Shown here: positions 17,310 through 25,996 of the stretch, piece after piece | How the letters are laid out: every line of letters starts with the position of its first letter | How positions within the stretch are numbered: the first letter of the stretch is position 1 | Origin: Peredibacter sp045999315 | Lineage (GTDB): Bacteria > Bdellovibrionota > Bacteriovoracia > Bacteriovoracales > Bacteriovoracaceae | Direction: 5' to 3' | Assembly (NCBI RefSeq): GCF_045999315.1 | Contig: NZ_CP174607.1 | Coordinates: 1,364,001 to 1,428,000 of the forward strand | DNA: 64,000 nt | Notes under the pieces: model-generated | What the model was told of the DNA's origin: nothing | Seen by the model: the letters and a program-made list of their open reading frames with translations, nothing else | Database searches by the model: none | Made by a program: the position numbers and the translations under genes

Positions 17310-18344
17310 ATGTTTAGTCAAGATTTAGTTCAAGGTTTAGTAGATGGGGTCGTAGTTTTTGCTACCGATCTTCTGATGCCTGCAATGGCGGTGTTCTTTG
17401 TGTTTGCCATTTCTCTCCGTGTATTAATCTATTACACAGTAAAAAGAGAGGACTGGTTTGCGAAGGAGTTTTCTAAACGGGTGAAAAAGTTTATGGACGC
17501 TCGTGATGAAAAGGCCGATCAATCTTTCTATGTGATCTGCAAAAGATTGCTTGAGATCACTTACTACGAAGTATTCGAAATCCGCTCAATCATGAAACGC
17601 AGAAACCCAGATGCGATCATGACTGTGACCGACAGGGTGTTTCTGGTTCAACAAGGTTCGGCACGAATCGTGACTGATACTCTAAAACAAGTGAAGTATC
17701 TTAAATGGGGCGAACGTCCTAAGTTTCTTGAGATTTCAAATACTGTTCTTCGTAACAATCCTTGTTTTAATAAAGTATTTGGTATCGTTCCAGTGTCTGT
17801 GTTCAACGATTTCCTTAACACTGTTCCAGGGCTATTCATCGTGGGCGGTATTTTTGGTACCTTCCTCGGGATCATGAAAGCTCTCCCTGAACTTGGTGGT
17901 ATGAACCTAAGTGATGTTGAAGGTTCAAAGTTGATCATGGACAACTTCCTATTAAAGATCTCGTTCTCAATGTCGACTTCGATCATCGGTATTATCCTTT
18001 CTGTGTCTATGAGTCTTGCGAACACTTTCTTCTCTTGTGAAAAAGTGTATATGGAAACTGTAGAACGTCTTGAAAACGAATTTGATACTCTTTGGAACAT
18101 GAGTTCTTCGAATAAACTCCCTAACGAAGTTTCAAACTTTGAAGCTGAGAGAGATCCTATTGAAGTTCTTTCAGAGGATTTGATTGCCAAGGAACTTAAC
18201 GTAGAAGTTGGATTTGTGACCCTGGTTAGACCGATCAGTAAATGGTGGGGAAAAATGGGGAAAAACAATTCTCAGCAGAAATACGATGAAATTCCTTCAG
18301 CACCAGCTAAGGCGCCCGAGAAAGAAGATAAAGAGGCGGCCTAA
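17310..18344 (+). CDS. MotA/TolQ/ExbB-like ion channel protein
   Basis: This 344-residue inner membrane protein has three hydrophobic segments: about residues 21-42, 173-192 (PGLFIVGGIFGTFLGIMKAL) and 217-240 (SFSMSTSIIGIILSVSMSLA). The large loop between the first two is cytoplasmic. The PGLxxxGGxxGTFLG and polar Ser/Thr-rich third helix are the MotA/TolQ/ExbB family signature. It lies 34 bp after the MotB/OmpA-like gene, so the two should form one stator. The C-terminal 100 residues are charged and cytoplasmic. It differs from classical TolQ (about 220 residues) in its longer loop and tail, and more resembles the ZorA/MotA branch. What it moves is unknown. Confidence 0.85.
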   Translation: MFSQDLVQGLVDGVVVFATDLLMPAMAVFFVFAISLRVLIYYTVKREDWFAKEFSKRVKKFMDARDEKADQSFYVICKRLLEITYYEVFEIRSIMKRRNPDAIMTVTDRVFLVQQGSARIVTDTLKQVKYLKWGERPKFLEISNTVLRNNPCFNKVFGIVPVSVFNDFLNTVPGLFIVGGIFGTFLGIMKALPELGGMNLSDVEGSKLIMDNFLLKISFSMSTSIIGIILSVSMSLANTFFSCEKVYMETVERLENEFDTLWNMSSSNKLPNEVSNFEAERDPIEVLSEDLIAKELNVEVGFVTLVRPISKWWGKMGKNNSQQKYDEIPSAPAKAPEKEDKEAA

Positions 18345-18367
18345 GGTTTTGAACCCGGGAGGGTTGC

Positions 18368-21300
18368 GTGTCATCACTCATCATTAAGATCACCCAGAAC
18401 GGGTCATCGCAAGAATATCTGTTTAACAAGTTGGGGCCGATTATCATCGGCTCCGACAAACGTTGCGACCTCGTTCTGAACGACGCTCAAATTGAACCAA
18501 AGGTTCTTGAAATCAAGGTCAGTGGCGGGAATATTTTCGTTAAGGAAGTAGGCGCCCGTGCTCAAATCTATTTGGATTCGGTCATTCTGCCATTCCGTGA
18601 GGAGACCAGATATCACGATGGAAGCTGCCTTACTTTAAAGAACACCAATTATCAGATTCATATTACGAGAAAAGCTGAAGAGGCAATTGAACCTCCTCCT
18701 TTCTTTGAGGGCGAATTCAAAGAACGCCTGGATCGCATGAATCTGAAAATTCGCGAACGTGAATTTGAGCTGAAGATCCTTGATGCCTCTCAGGAAAAAA
18801 AGAAGAACCAACTTTTAGACATTGAAGATAAATATCATAAACATGCTAATGAAAAGAGTAAGCTTGAAGTTGAAGTAGGTGCCCTTAAGACCCAGAAAGA
18901 AATTCTGTCTCAGGAAATTAGAAAAAGCACAGATAAAAACCGCGATGAAGAAGAAAAGATTCTTCAACTTCGCGAGTTCGTAAAACGCCTTGAGAATGAA
19001 GAGCGTGGTCTAAAAGACACTATTGTTGCCCAGAACCTAGTTCTGACTAATTTAAAAGATGAAAGAGAAAAGAAAAGTAAGGAAGTAGATCATCAACGTG
19101 TCCTGCTTGCGAACCTCCAGTTAGACACAGTTCAACTGGAAGAACAAATTAAAGAATTAAGTATTCAGCATGAGAACCAAGAAAGAGAAATTCAAGACGA
19201 GAACCTCAAGGTTCAAAAGGTCCTGACAAATTCTGAGGCGGCCCTTCGAGAGAGCGCTAGAATCCAAAGTCACATGGCCCAGATCATGAAAGAGAAAGCA
19301 GTTCTTGATCATGAGGCCAAGGACGTTCAGGATGAAGTCAATAAACTTGAGGCCCAACGTAAAGAGGCCATCTCAAAATTAAACGATCTTAAAGTTCAAA
19401 TTCATAAAGAAGAAGAACAAGCTCGTAAGATTCAAGAAGAGATCAAAAAAGAAACTGAGGAAGAAAGTAACCTTAAAATCATTAATGGTGAATTGCGGGC
19501 CGAACTCGTCAAGGCCGAAGAGAAGTTGTCTCTTAAGAAGAATCAGCTTAATCAACTTGATTTCCAAAACCAGGACGCCGCCAGAAAGCTTTCTACCATA
19601 AATTTCGAATTGGAAAGAGCTTCCCTTCGTTTAAAAGAGCTGACTTCAGAAGAGCGTGCGTCTGAGCTTAAGATGCTTGCGATCCGTGAAGACATGCAGA
19701 ATCTCTCACGTAAGGCCGGAGACGATAAGAAGAATCTATATAAAGAGATAGAAGACGAAAAGACCAAGCTGAGTGTGGAAATCAATGCTCTCCGTGGTCT
19801 TATTGAAGAAGGTGAGAGAGAGAAGGCCAAGACTGACGCGGATCACGGACTGTTAAAAATTCAAATTGAAGAATTGCACTCGAAACAGCGCAGTCTGCAT
19901 AAAGAAAAAGTCGTGCTTGAGGCCCAGGTGGCTGAGCTTCATGTTAATAAAAAGCAGACTGAGACCCAAATTCAGGAATTGAAGGCCGAAACTCTTAAAA
20001 TGGAGCATGAAAAAGGTCGTGCTCATCGTGAGTTGACTCAGCTACAGATTAAACTCATGGACTGTGAAACTCAGATTAAAGAAAAGCAAGAGGCCGCTCG
20101 CATAGAGATGGAAAACTATAAGCGTGATGAACGCTCTAAAATTCTTGCTGAAAAAGAAGTTTATCTGGCCGAAGTAGAGGCCTTTAAACAGAAGTCACTC
20201 ATTGAAGTGGAGGCCGAATATCGTCGCAAGCAAAATGATATTCATCAGATGAAATATCTTGCTCAGGAACAAGTTGAGCAGATTATAAGTGAGGCCAGAA
20301 AGATTGAGGCCGAAATCACTCGTGAGGCCAATCAACGTCTGAAACAGGCGACTCTTGATGCCCAGGAGAGAGAATCGACTTCTCATGATCGAATAAAACA
20401 GGCGCAAGAATACTTTAAAGAGAAAGAGGCCGAGGCGGACCAAATCGTCACCAAGGCTCGTATGGAATCACGTGACCTTGTAAAACGCACAGAGATGGAG
20501 CTTTTGGATGACCTAGGCAAGCGTAAGCAGAAAGTTAAAAACTTCCTGAAAATGAAACAGGAAAGTGGTCTGATTCATATCAAAAATATGACTGACCAGC
20601 ATATGGCGAAATTGAGAAGAGACGAGGATAAGAGTCATCAGAAGCTGGAAGATATTAAGCGCAAAGAGCTTAAAAAAATTGCCCGCATGCGTGAAGAGGA
20701 GCTTAGTCGTCAAGGTGAACTTAAAGATACTGCCATGAAAGAACTGAAGACTGAAAAAGAAAAAATTCAGCGTCAGATTGCGGATCTTAAAAAACAACAA
20801 GAGACCGAGCTTGCGGATAAGAAAAAAACTATGCTCGAGCACATCAATTCAACTAAGTTCAATCAACAAAAGATGTGGGAAGAAGAGCTTAAAAGAGAGA
20901 AGGAGCAATTTCAACGAACTAAAAAAGACCGAATCCTTAATGCTACTCAAGCTGTTATGAACGTACTTGTGGCCGAAACCGGATCCCAAGGAGAAAAAGA
21001 ACAACAAATCAGAGATAAAATTCGTTCAACTCTTGAGATGGCGATTGATGGACAAAATGCCAATGCACTTAAGGAAGTAGAGCAGGTCCTGGACTTTAAC
21101 CCGATGAAACGTAAAAAAGTCCTTCCCGTTATTAAAAAATATACCTTGAGAGTTGGAATTCCTGCGGCGGTTGCAATTGTTCTCTTGGCAGATATCGGTT
21201 CCGTCCGAACTTCGCTGGTGGATGCAACCAAAGAGATCATGAAGCAGCGTAATTCTGCCTCAGAAATGTATGTGAATAAGCAAAAAGATGAATGGAAAGC

Positions 21301-21736
21301 AAAACATACTTTCAATCCTGAAACAACTCCGGGGTACAAGGGAACATTTGTCGATAACGTTATTTATACGACAGACTTTGAAAAGGTCATGGACAATGAA
21401 GAGTTCCAGAATGATTGGATCCTGAAAGTCCACGATTTCATGGTGAAAGATCTTGAGTTGTCTGAGGACGTTGCCATTAACTACATCTCTTCAGAAGGTA
21501 CATTGATTAAAGAACTTGCGGTCGCTCGTAAAGATCTTCACCCTCAGTTCCTTGATGTTGGAATGAAAAAGTTGACTGATTTGGAAACGACTCATCTTGG
21601 TTGGCTCAAAGAGAAGATCCCTGATGCTGTGAAGATGGAAAAATTTTCTGCTTTCAGAAAAGATTATTTTGATAAGTTTTACAGCGAGAAGTATCAAGCG
21701 AAACGTGGCGTTGCCACGGAGGCTCCAAAGCCTTAA
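18368..21736 (+). CDS. FHA-like, giant coiled-coil, single-membrane-span protein
   Basis: This 1122-residue protein starts at a GTG preceded by GGGAGG. Residues 1-100 look like an FHA beta-sandwich (GPIIIGSDKRCDLVLNDAQ), but the usual Gly-Arg and Ser-x-x-His phosphothreonine contacts are replaced by Gly-Ser and non-polar residues, so phosphopeptide binding may be lost. Residues about 115-890 are nearly continuous coiled coil, dense in Glu, Lys, Gln and Leu. One hydrophobic helix lies at about 929-947 (VGIPAAVAIVLLADIG), followed by about 175 residues without coiled coil that I infer to be periplasmic. The gene is 23 bp behind the MotA-like gene and is followed by a strong terminator, so it is the last member of the cassette. 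I infer a cytoplasmic rod coupled to the stator. Confidence 0.82.
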   Translation: MSSLIIKITQNGSSQEYLFNKLGPIIIGSDKRCDLVLNDAQIEPKVLEIKVSGGNIFVKEVGARAQIYLDSVILPFREETRYHDGSCLTLKNTNYQIHITRKAEEAIEPPPFFEGEFKERLDRMNLKIREREFELKILDASQEKKKNQLLDIEDKYHKHANEKSKLEVEVGALKTQKEILSQEIRKSTDKNRDEEEKILQLREFVKRLENEERGLKDTIVAQNLVLTNLKDEREKKSKEVDHQRVLLANLQLDTVQLEEQIKELSIQHENQEREIQDENLKVQKVLTNSEAALRESARIQSHMAQIMKEKAVLDHEAKDVQDEVNKLEAQRKEAISKLNDLKVQIHKEEEQARKIQEEIKKETEEESNLKIINGELRAELVKAEEKLSLKKNQLNQLDFQNQDAARKLSTINFELERASLRLKELTSEERASELKMLAIREDMQNLSRKAGDDKKNLYKEIEDEKTKLSVEINALRGLIEEGEREKAKTDADHGLLKIQIEELHSKQRSLHKEKVVLEAQVAELHVNKKQTETQIQELKAETLKMEHEKGRAHRELTQLQIKLMDCETQIKEKQEAARIEMENYKRDERSKILAEKEVYLAEVEAFKQKSLIEVEAEYRRKQNDIHQMKYLAQEQVEQIISEARKIEAEITREANQRLKQATLDAQERESTSHDRIKQAQEYFKEKEAEADQIVTKARMESRDLVKRTEMELLDDLGKRKQKVKNFLKMKQESGLIHIKNMTDQHMAKLRRDEDKSHQKLEDIKRKELKKIARMREEELSRQGELKDTAMKELKTEKEKIQRQIADLKKQQETELADKKKTMLEHINSTKFNQQKMWEEELKREKEQFQRTKKDRILNATQAVMNVLVAETGSQGEKEQQIRDKIRSTLEMAIDGQNANALKEVEQVLDFNPMKRKKVLPVIKKYTLRVGIPAAVAIVLLADIGSVRTSLVDATKEIMKQRNSASEMYVNKQKDEWKAKHTFNPETTPGYKGTFVDNVIYTTDFEKVMDNEEFQNDWILKVHDFMVKDLELSEDVAINYISSEGTLIKELAVARKDLHPQFLDVGMKKLTDLETTHLGWLKEKIPDAVKMEKFSAFRKDYFDKFYSEKYQAKRGVATEAPKP

Positions 21737-21747
21737 TTCATCAAACG

Positions 21748-21787
21748 AAAAGCCAGAAGGTATGAGATCCTTCTGGCTTTTTGTTTT
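21748..21787 (+). terminator. Strong terminator of the stator/FHA cassette
   Basis: A 13-bp stem, AAAAGCCAGAAGG at 21748-21760 with CCTTCTGGCTTTT at 21769-21781, closes an 8-nt loop and runs into a T-rich tract to 21787. It marks the end of the 15374-21736 operon. Confidence 0.92.
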
Positions 21788-21829
21788 TCACCACACTCTT
21801 AAATAATTTTCATTAAATATGTTTTTACA

Positions 21830-21845
21830 TGCGAAAGAATTCGCA
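21830..21845. other. Small inverted repeat upstream of porin gene
   Basis: TGCGAA (21830-21835) and TTCGCA (21840-21845) flank a 4-nt centre, 60 bp before the porin start. It could be an operator or a leader hairpin. Confidence 0.3.
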
Positions 21846-21906
21846 GGAAACTAACTTTGAAAATTTCTCTTTTAATTAATAAAAATTCATGAACATCGGA
21901 GTGTGT

Positions 21907-23094
21907 GTGAATAAGAAGATTTTGACGACAGTCACTTTATTATCAACTGGTCTTGCTAATGCAGCGACTCTTCAAGGCTTCGATGCGACTGTGTATGGTT
22001 TCATCAAAGCAAGTGCGATCTATTCAACTGAGGCAGTAGGAAGTTTTAACAATACAAACATGTCTGCTCCTACTCATGCATTGGTAGATACTGGCGCTAA
22101 TAGAGAATCACGTCTAAGTTTTCAAACTGCGCAAAGCCGTATTGGCGCAATTTTGAAGAAGGGCGAAAATCTTTCAGGTAAAATCGAACTAGATTTTGTC
22201 GACTTCGCGAAGTCATCTCCTACAACTCAGATGAATCCTCGTGTTCGTATTGCTGCAGTTACTTATAGCTGGGGCAATAATAAAGTTATCGTTGGACAGG
22301 ACTGGGATCTTTTTTCACCTGTGACAGGTTATACCTTCGATATCGTCGGTATGTACTTCAAGGCCGGTAACTCTGGATTCATGAGACAGCAGGCCCAGTA
22401 CCTTAAAACGATCGGCGATTGGGAGCTTGGTGGTGCAGTTGGTTTAAGTGCAGCCAACCCAAGTGTATCTGATGTTGATACGGAATATGGTAAGGCACCA
22501 ACATATGCACTAAGACTTACTCGTAAGCTTGAAGCAGGTCGTGTTGGACTTTCTGGTATCTACGGGCGTATTGATCTTTATAACCCAAATGCAACTTCGT
22601 CATCAAATCCTTCACCTTTGAATCCAAACGGCAGACACCATGAGTCCTATGGTGCTAACTTCTTCTTTGAGAAAAATATTGGTCTTCTTGGTCTAAAGGC
22701 CGAGGCCTACTATGGCCAGAACATGGACAACCTTGGAACTCTAACTCTAAGTCGCGCTGTTAATGGTGTTGATGTTAAAGAATATGGTGGATTCTTATCT
22801 GCTCAGTATCAAGTCATTGAAAAGAACTTTGTATTTGGTGGTGTAGGTATTTCTAAGATTGATAATCCGGCAGACATGCAAAACGCAGAGGTAGCAACGA
22901 CTCCGGCAACTCCTCCAAGTAATCTTTTAAGCAGTAACTCTGTTTTAAGGATTGGTTGGGAATACAGAGTTACTGAAGATTTCTCTTGGATTTCAGAACT
23001 TTCTCGCTTTGCCACAGACACAAAAGTCACCGACAACAACTACAATTATGCCGCAGCTGATGTGATCGAAACAGGTGTTCAACTAAGATTCTAA
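21907..23094 (+). CDS. Outer membrane porin-like protein
   Basis: A signal peptide (NKKILTTVTLLSTGLANA, then ATLQGFDATVYGFIKASAIY) leads into a chain of alternating hydrophobic strands with many Gly, Tyr and aromatic belts, ending in GVQLRF with a C-terminal Phe. These are marks of a trimeric-porin-type barrel of about 16 strands. The strand IKASAIYSTEA and the IVGQDWDLFSP segment resemble DcaP-like or general porins. I chose the GTG at 21907 because GGAG lies 5 bases upstream and it gives a compact signal peptide; the in-frame ATG at 21889 has no ribosome site. It probably allows small solutes through the outer membrane. Monocistronic, ending at a GC-rich hairpin. Confidence 0.82.
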   Translation: MNKKILTTVTLLSTGLANAATLQGFDATVYGFIKASAIYSTEAVGSFNNTNMSAPTHALVDTGANRESRLSFQTAQSRIGAILKKGENLSGKIELDFVDFAKSSPTTQMNPRVRIAAVTYSWGNNKVIVGQDWDLFSPVTGYTFDIVGMYFKAGNSGFMRQQAQYLKTIGDWELGGAVGLSAANPSVSDVDTEYGKAPTYALRLTRKLEAGRVGLSGIYGRIDLYNPNATSSSNPSPLNPNGRHHESYGANFFFEKNIGLLGLKAEAYYGQNMDNLGTLTLSRAVNGVDVKEYGGFLSAQYQVIEKNFVFGGVGISKIDNPADMQNAEVATTPATPPSNLLSSNSVLRIGWEYRVTEDFSWISELSRFATDTKVTDNNYNYAAADVIETGVQLRF

Positions 23095-23103
23095 TTTCAA
23101 CGC

Positions 23104-23126
23104 TGGCCCCCGTGTCCTGGGGGCCA
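23104..23126 (+). terminator. GC-rich hairpin after porin gene
   Basis: The perfect 8-bp stem TGGCCCCC (23104-23111) and GGGGGCCA (23119-23126) closes a 7-nt loop. The following sequence is only mildly T-rich (CGTCTCTGTT), so the terminator is likely but not classical. Confidence 0.65.
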
Positions 23127-23147
23127 CGTCTCTGTTAAATTAACTTC

Positions 23148-23447
23148 ATGCTGAAAAACTCAAAAAAAATCGTCGAAAAATTAATTGGTCCCGTCACAGT
23201 AGGTTCTCTCCTTAAGGGCTATCGCATGACCCATGAGTTGACTCTCGATGAGATGAGTAAAAAACTAAAGGTCACAAAGCCCATGCTTCAAAGAATTGAA
23301 GCGGGAAGACATCATTTAACTTTAAAAGAAGTCGTCTCAATCACTAAAAAACTGGATGAACCAAAACACGTTTATGCCCGCGTCTGGTGCGAAGAGCAGG
23401 CCCGTTTGGTTGGACTTGATTTCGATGACCTTATGAAAGTCATCTAG
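23148..23447 (+). CDS. XRE-family helix-turn-helix regulator
   Basis: This 99-residue protein consists mainly of one Cro/CI-type HTH domain at about residues 18-75: LLKGYRMTHELTLDEMSKKL, then VTKPMLQRIEAGRHHLT as the recognition helix region. No second domain for ligand binding is visible. It follows the porin hairpin by 21 bp and stands alone, so its target is unknown; the neighbouring porin or its own promoter are the obvious candidates. Not linked to any toxin gene. Confidence 0.85.
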   Translation: MLKNSKKIVEKLIGPVTVGSLLKGYRMTHELTLDEMSKKLKVTKPMLQRIEAGRHHLTLKEVVSITKKLDEPKHVYARVWCEEQARLVGLDFDDLMKVI

Positions 23448-23522
23448 GCTTTAGATAAGATTGCTTTGACTGGTTTCCATTCTTCCAATTAAAACTCTTG
23501 GGACTAAACCCAAGGGGCAATC

Positions 23523-23975
23523 ATGAAAATTCTGAGTTTTGTTTTCCTCGGTCTTATTTCTTTATCGGCCTTCGCCGATCGACAACCTTTCATTACCAAA
23601 GTCAGTTCAACAGGTTTTATGCCTGTCGAATGGTCTCGTTCCGATAAATGTGAAGTCTTTGATACTGAAGTCTTACTAACTCGCACTTATGGCCGAACTT
23701 CTGTTCAATATATGTTTCCATTCTCGAGCGAAGAATCGTTGAATGAACTAATCGAGAAGGCCCAATCTGAGAGAATTAAATTGGAGGACAATTACATGTG
23801 TGATGGTCCTTCAACAGTGATAAAAGCGAGATTTGTGGTAGAGGGAAGTGAAGAGGCAGCGGAAGTTCTTCTTTATTCAACCGGTGGTTGTGGGTCGCCT
23901 AAGAAAGTTAGAGTTGGTCCTTATTCATCGGCCCTGGTTGATATAGCGAGTACTTTCTGTCCAACGACTCATTAG
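23523..23975 (+). CDS. Exported protein of unknown function
   Basis: This 150-residue precursor has a clear signal peptide (KILSFVFLGLISLSAFA, cleavage before DRQPF). The mature chain has cysteines in DKCEV, YMCDG, GGCGS and TFCPT, compatible with two disulfides, and a beta-rich pattern. AAGGGGCAATC lies just before the ATG at 23523. No family recognised. It converges on the metzincin lipoprotein gene. Confidence 0.75.
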   Translation: MKILSFVFLGLISLSAFADRQPFITKVSSTGFMPVEWSRSDKCEVFDTEVLLTRTYGRTSVQYMFPFSSEESLNELIEKAQSERIKLEDNYMCDGPSTVIKARFVVEGSEEAAEVLLYSTGGCGSPKKVRVGPYSSALVDIASTFCPTTH

Positions 23976-23978
23976 AAA

Positions 23979-24005
23979 ATAAAAAGGCCGGGATTCCCCG
24001 GCCTT
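23979..24005 (-). terminator. Terminator of the metzincin lipoprotein gene
   Basis: The 9-bp stem AAGGCCGGG (23984-23992) and CCCGGCCTT (23997-24005) has a 4-nt loop. Read on the minus strand it is followed by TTTTTATTTTC, so it chiefly serves the minus-strand gene. It may also stop the plus-strand gene ending at 23975. Confidence 0.82.
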
Positions 24006-24024
24006 AAAGAGATACTTGAACTTC

Positions 24025-24672
24025 TTAGATCATTTTACGAGCAAGATCTCTCATCAAGTAACCAACTGCGTATGGTACTGAATATTTACGAGTAGGCGTT
24101 CTATTAGCTGAGTGTTTAAAACCAAGCTTGTGCAACCATTCGTGAGTCATATTAGTCGTAACTTCCGCTGAATTATTTTTGTCAAGGAACTTACTGTTCA
24201 TCCAAATTTTAATTACTGATGGCATCGTATAACCAACCACAACGTTATTGGCGTGATATACTTCTAGCTTTAAATCCATTGCGTTGTTATTGCCTGGATT
24301 TAGCTTCTCAGAGCCTTCTAGGATCTTCTGGTAGATTTCTGCATTACTTAGGCCGCCAGCATCTACGAAACCTTTTTTACCATTGTATGAATGGTTGAGA
24401 ATGCCGTTTTTAAATTCGTCTGTTGCAATGACTTTCTTAATTAGTTCAGCTGCTTCAAGAACTTTTGCTTCTTGATCAGCATCAAAATTTTCTAATTCTA
24501 CATTTACTTCGAAATTATTTGCGGCCGTAGGTACGGCAGCATCTGTTGAAATTTCGTTAGCTGAAACCGGAGTAGCTGAGCCATTTGAACCACTAGAACT
24601 ACCGCCGCCTCCGCCGCCTCCACATGAAGCCAGGGACAATAATAGAAATAGTGATAGAAAAGCTTTTGTCAT
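24025..24672 (-). CDS. Metzincin-type zinc metalloprotease lipoprotein
   Basis: This 215-residue precursor has a lipobox LASC (lipid Cys17), followed by a Gly/Ser tether with seven glycines in a row. The chain then has a compact domain with the full metzincin motif HEWLHKLGFKH at residues 176-186. The three His are zinc ligands and Glu177 is the catalytic base. A methionine about 20 residues later (GYLM) could be the Met-turn. The domain is small for the family, about 150 residues. It should sit on the outer or inner membrane facing the periplasm, or on the surface. No pro-domain or partner gene is visible. Its target is unknown; peptidoglycan-linked or prey proteins are possible. AGAGGT precedes the ATG. 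Confidence 0.85.
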   Translation of the reverse strand: MTKAFLSLFLLLSLASCGGGGGGGSSSGSNGSATPVSANEISTDAAVPTAANNFEVNVELENFDADQEAKVLEAAELIKKVIATDEFKNGILNHSYNGKKGFVDAGGLSNAEIYQKILEGSEKLNPGNNNAMDLKLEVYHANNVVVGYTMPSVIKIWMNSKFLDKNNSAEVTTNMTHEWLHKLGFKHSANRTPTRKYSVPYAVGYLMRDLARKMI

Positions 24673-25225
24673 AGTTACCTCTTTTTTTAGTTACAAAATT
24701 CTTTGTCGTGAATCTGTAGATAAACACAAGATGGGACCCATGTTGGCCGGCGCAACCCTTCTTTTCAACATTAAATTTTGGTGGATAAACCCATGATTTT
24801 GAGAGTGAAAAATTAAGATTGGGTCATCATGCTACGAGCCCGATTTAATCGAGAATTTTTTGAAAAAAAGAAATAACTGAAATCACATTTTATCTGATGA
24901 ATACATTTCTTCTTCAACCTTAGTGAAAAATAAAAAGGTCATATAAATTTGCCCCAATCTAAAATCTCCATTCTTCTTTGCGTTGACTATTCACAATGTA
25001 ATGAATGAGTGGATGGAAGAGATATTTAACGAACTTACATTCCGTTTTGTTTTTCTCTGGAAAAGACATTATTGTTTCAAAAAAATGTGGAGAAATGATG
25101 GAATTACAAAAAAAGCACATCAAGCGGACCTTTTTGACTCTAATTGACCCGGTGCAAACCCTCGATTCGCTTGAAAGCCTGCGGTCCATTAGGTACTGTA
25201 TCCTGACAAAAAAGTGAGGACATTT
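24673..25225. other. Long intergenic region upstream of fabI
   Basis: About 550 bp, AT-rich, between the divergent metzincin gene and fabI. Two short frames occur (24959-25189 minus, 25005-25217 plus), but neither has a convincing ribosome site or protein-like composition. It should contain both divergent promoters. I see no RNA gene or repeat. Confidence 0.5.
25171..25199 (+). promoter_or_regulatory. Possible sigma-70 type promoter of the fabI operon
   Basis: TTGAAA (25171-25176) and TACTGT (25194-25199) are separated by 17 bp. This would start transcription about 20 bases before the fabI ATG. The -10 box is poor, so this is tentative. Confidence 0.3.
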
Positions 25226-25996
25226 ATGAAACTTCTTGAAGGCAAGAAAGCCCTTATCCTAGGTCTAGCGAATGACCGCTCTATCGCCTGGGGAATTACA
25301 AAAGCATTTAAAGAACAAGGAGCATCTATTGCTCTTTCTTATATGAACGACGCCATTAAAAAGCGCGTTGAACCTCTTGCTCAGGAAATTGGTGCAGACT
25401 TTATCTTTGAAATGGATGTGACGAACGATGCTCATTATCCATCTATGAGAGAAGCCGTAGAAAAGAACTGGGGTAAGTTCGACATTATTGTTCATTCACT
25501 AGCATTTGCCGACAAAGAAGATCTGTCGCGTGAATTCCTTCACACTAGCCGCAAAGGTTTTGCGATGGCCTGTGATATCTCAGCTTTCTCACTCGTAGGT
25601 GTGACTGATGCACTTCATGATCTAATGAATGACAACGGTTCGATCATCAGCATGACTTATTACGGTTCTCAGAAAGTAGTGAAGAACTACAACGTAATGG
25701 GTGTGGCGAAAGCGGCCCTTGAAGCATCGACTCGTTACCTGGCCTACGATTTAGGTCCTCGTGGTATTAAAGTAAACTGTATCTCAGCGGGTCCAATCAA
25801 GACTCTTGCTGCTTCTGGTATCTCTGGTTTCAGAGGTCTTCTTTCTCAGGTTGAAGAAATTGCTCCGATGAAGAAGAACGTTACTCCTGAAGACTGCGGT
25901 GGTGCCGCTGTTTATCTGGCATCTCACCTTTCAGGTGGAGTGACTGGCCAGGTACTTTACGTTGATTCAGGGTTAAATATCCTCGGCGGTTTCTAA
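25226..25996 (+). CDS. fabI: Enoyl-ACP reductase FabI
   Basis: This 256-residue short-chain-dehydrogenase-type enzyme does the last reduction of each round of fatty acid elongation with NAD(P)H. It shows the FabI-specific nucleotide motif GLANDRSIAWGI at residues 13-23 and SLAFADKEDL. The catalytic Tyr155 and Lys162 lie in YNVMGVAK, six residues apart as in FabI and unlike the three of ordinary SDR enzymes. GPIKTLAASGI supplies the substrate-binding loop. The ATG at 25226 follows GAGGA at a spacing of 5; a GTG at 25214 in frame lacks a ribosome site. The next gene starts directly after its stop codon. This is the family targeted by triclosan. Confidence 0.96.
   Translation: MKLLEGKKALILGLANDRSIAWGITKAFKEQGASIALSYMNDAIKKRVEPLAQEIGADFIFEMDVTNDAHYPSMREAVEKNWGKFDIIVHSLAFADKEDLSREFLHTSRKGFAMACDISAFSLVGVTDALHDLMNDNGSIISMTYYGSQKVVKNYNVMGVAKAALEASTRYLAYDLGPRGIKVNCISAGPIKTLAASGISGFRGLLSQVEEIAPMKKNVTPEDCGGAAVYLASHLSGGVTGQVLYVDSGLNILGGF

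Noticed and set aside
20513..20842. Leu/Phe-rich minus-strand ORFs under the coiled-coil genes (also 15872-16060, 20195-20443)
   Set aside because: Antisense of Lys/Glu-rich coiled coil always gives Leu/Phe-rich frames; no start signals. These are shadows.
15374..21736. Zorya anti-phage system
   Set aside because: The MotB/OmpA-like and MotA-like proteins resemble ZorB and ZorA, but there is no ZorC/ZorD helicase or ZorE nuclease, and the coiled coil is on the OmpA protein and the FHA protein. No other defence genes are near.
24959..25189. 76-residue minus-strand ORF in the fabI upstream region
   Set aside because: No ribosome site and overlaps the likely promoter region; not protein-like.
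25005..25217. 70-residue ORF upstream of fabI
   Set aside because: No ribosome site, no signal peptide, composition unlike its neighbours, and it lies over the probable fabI promoter.
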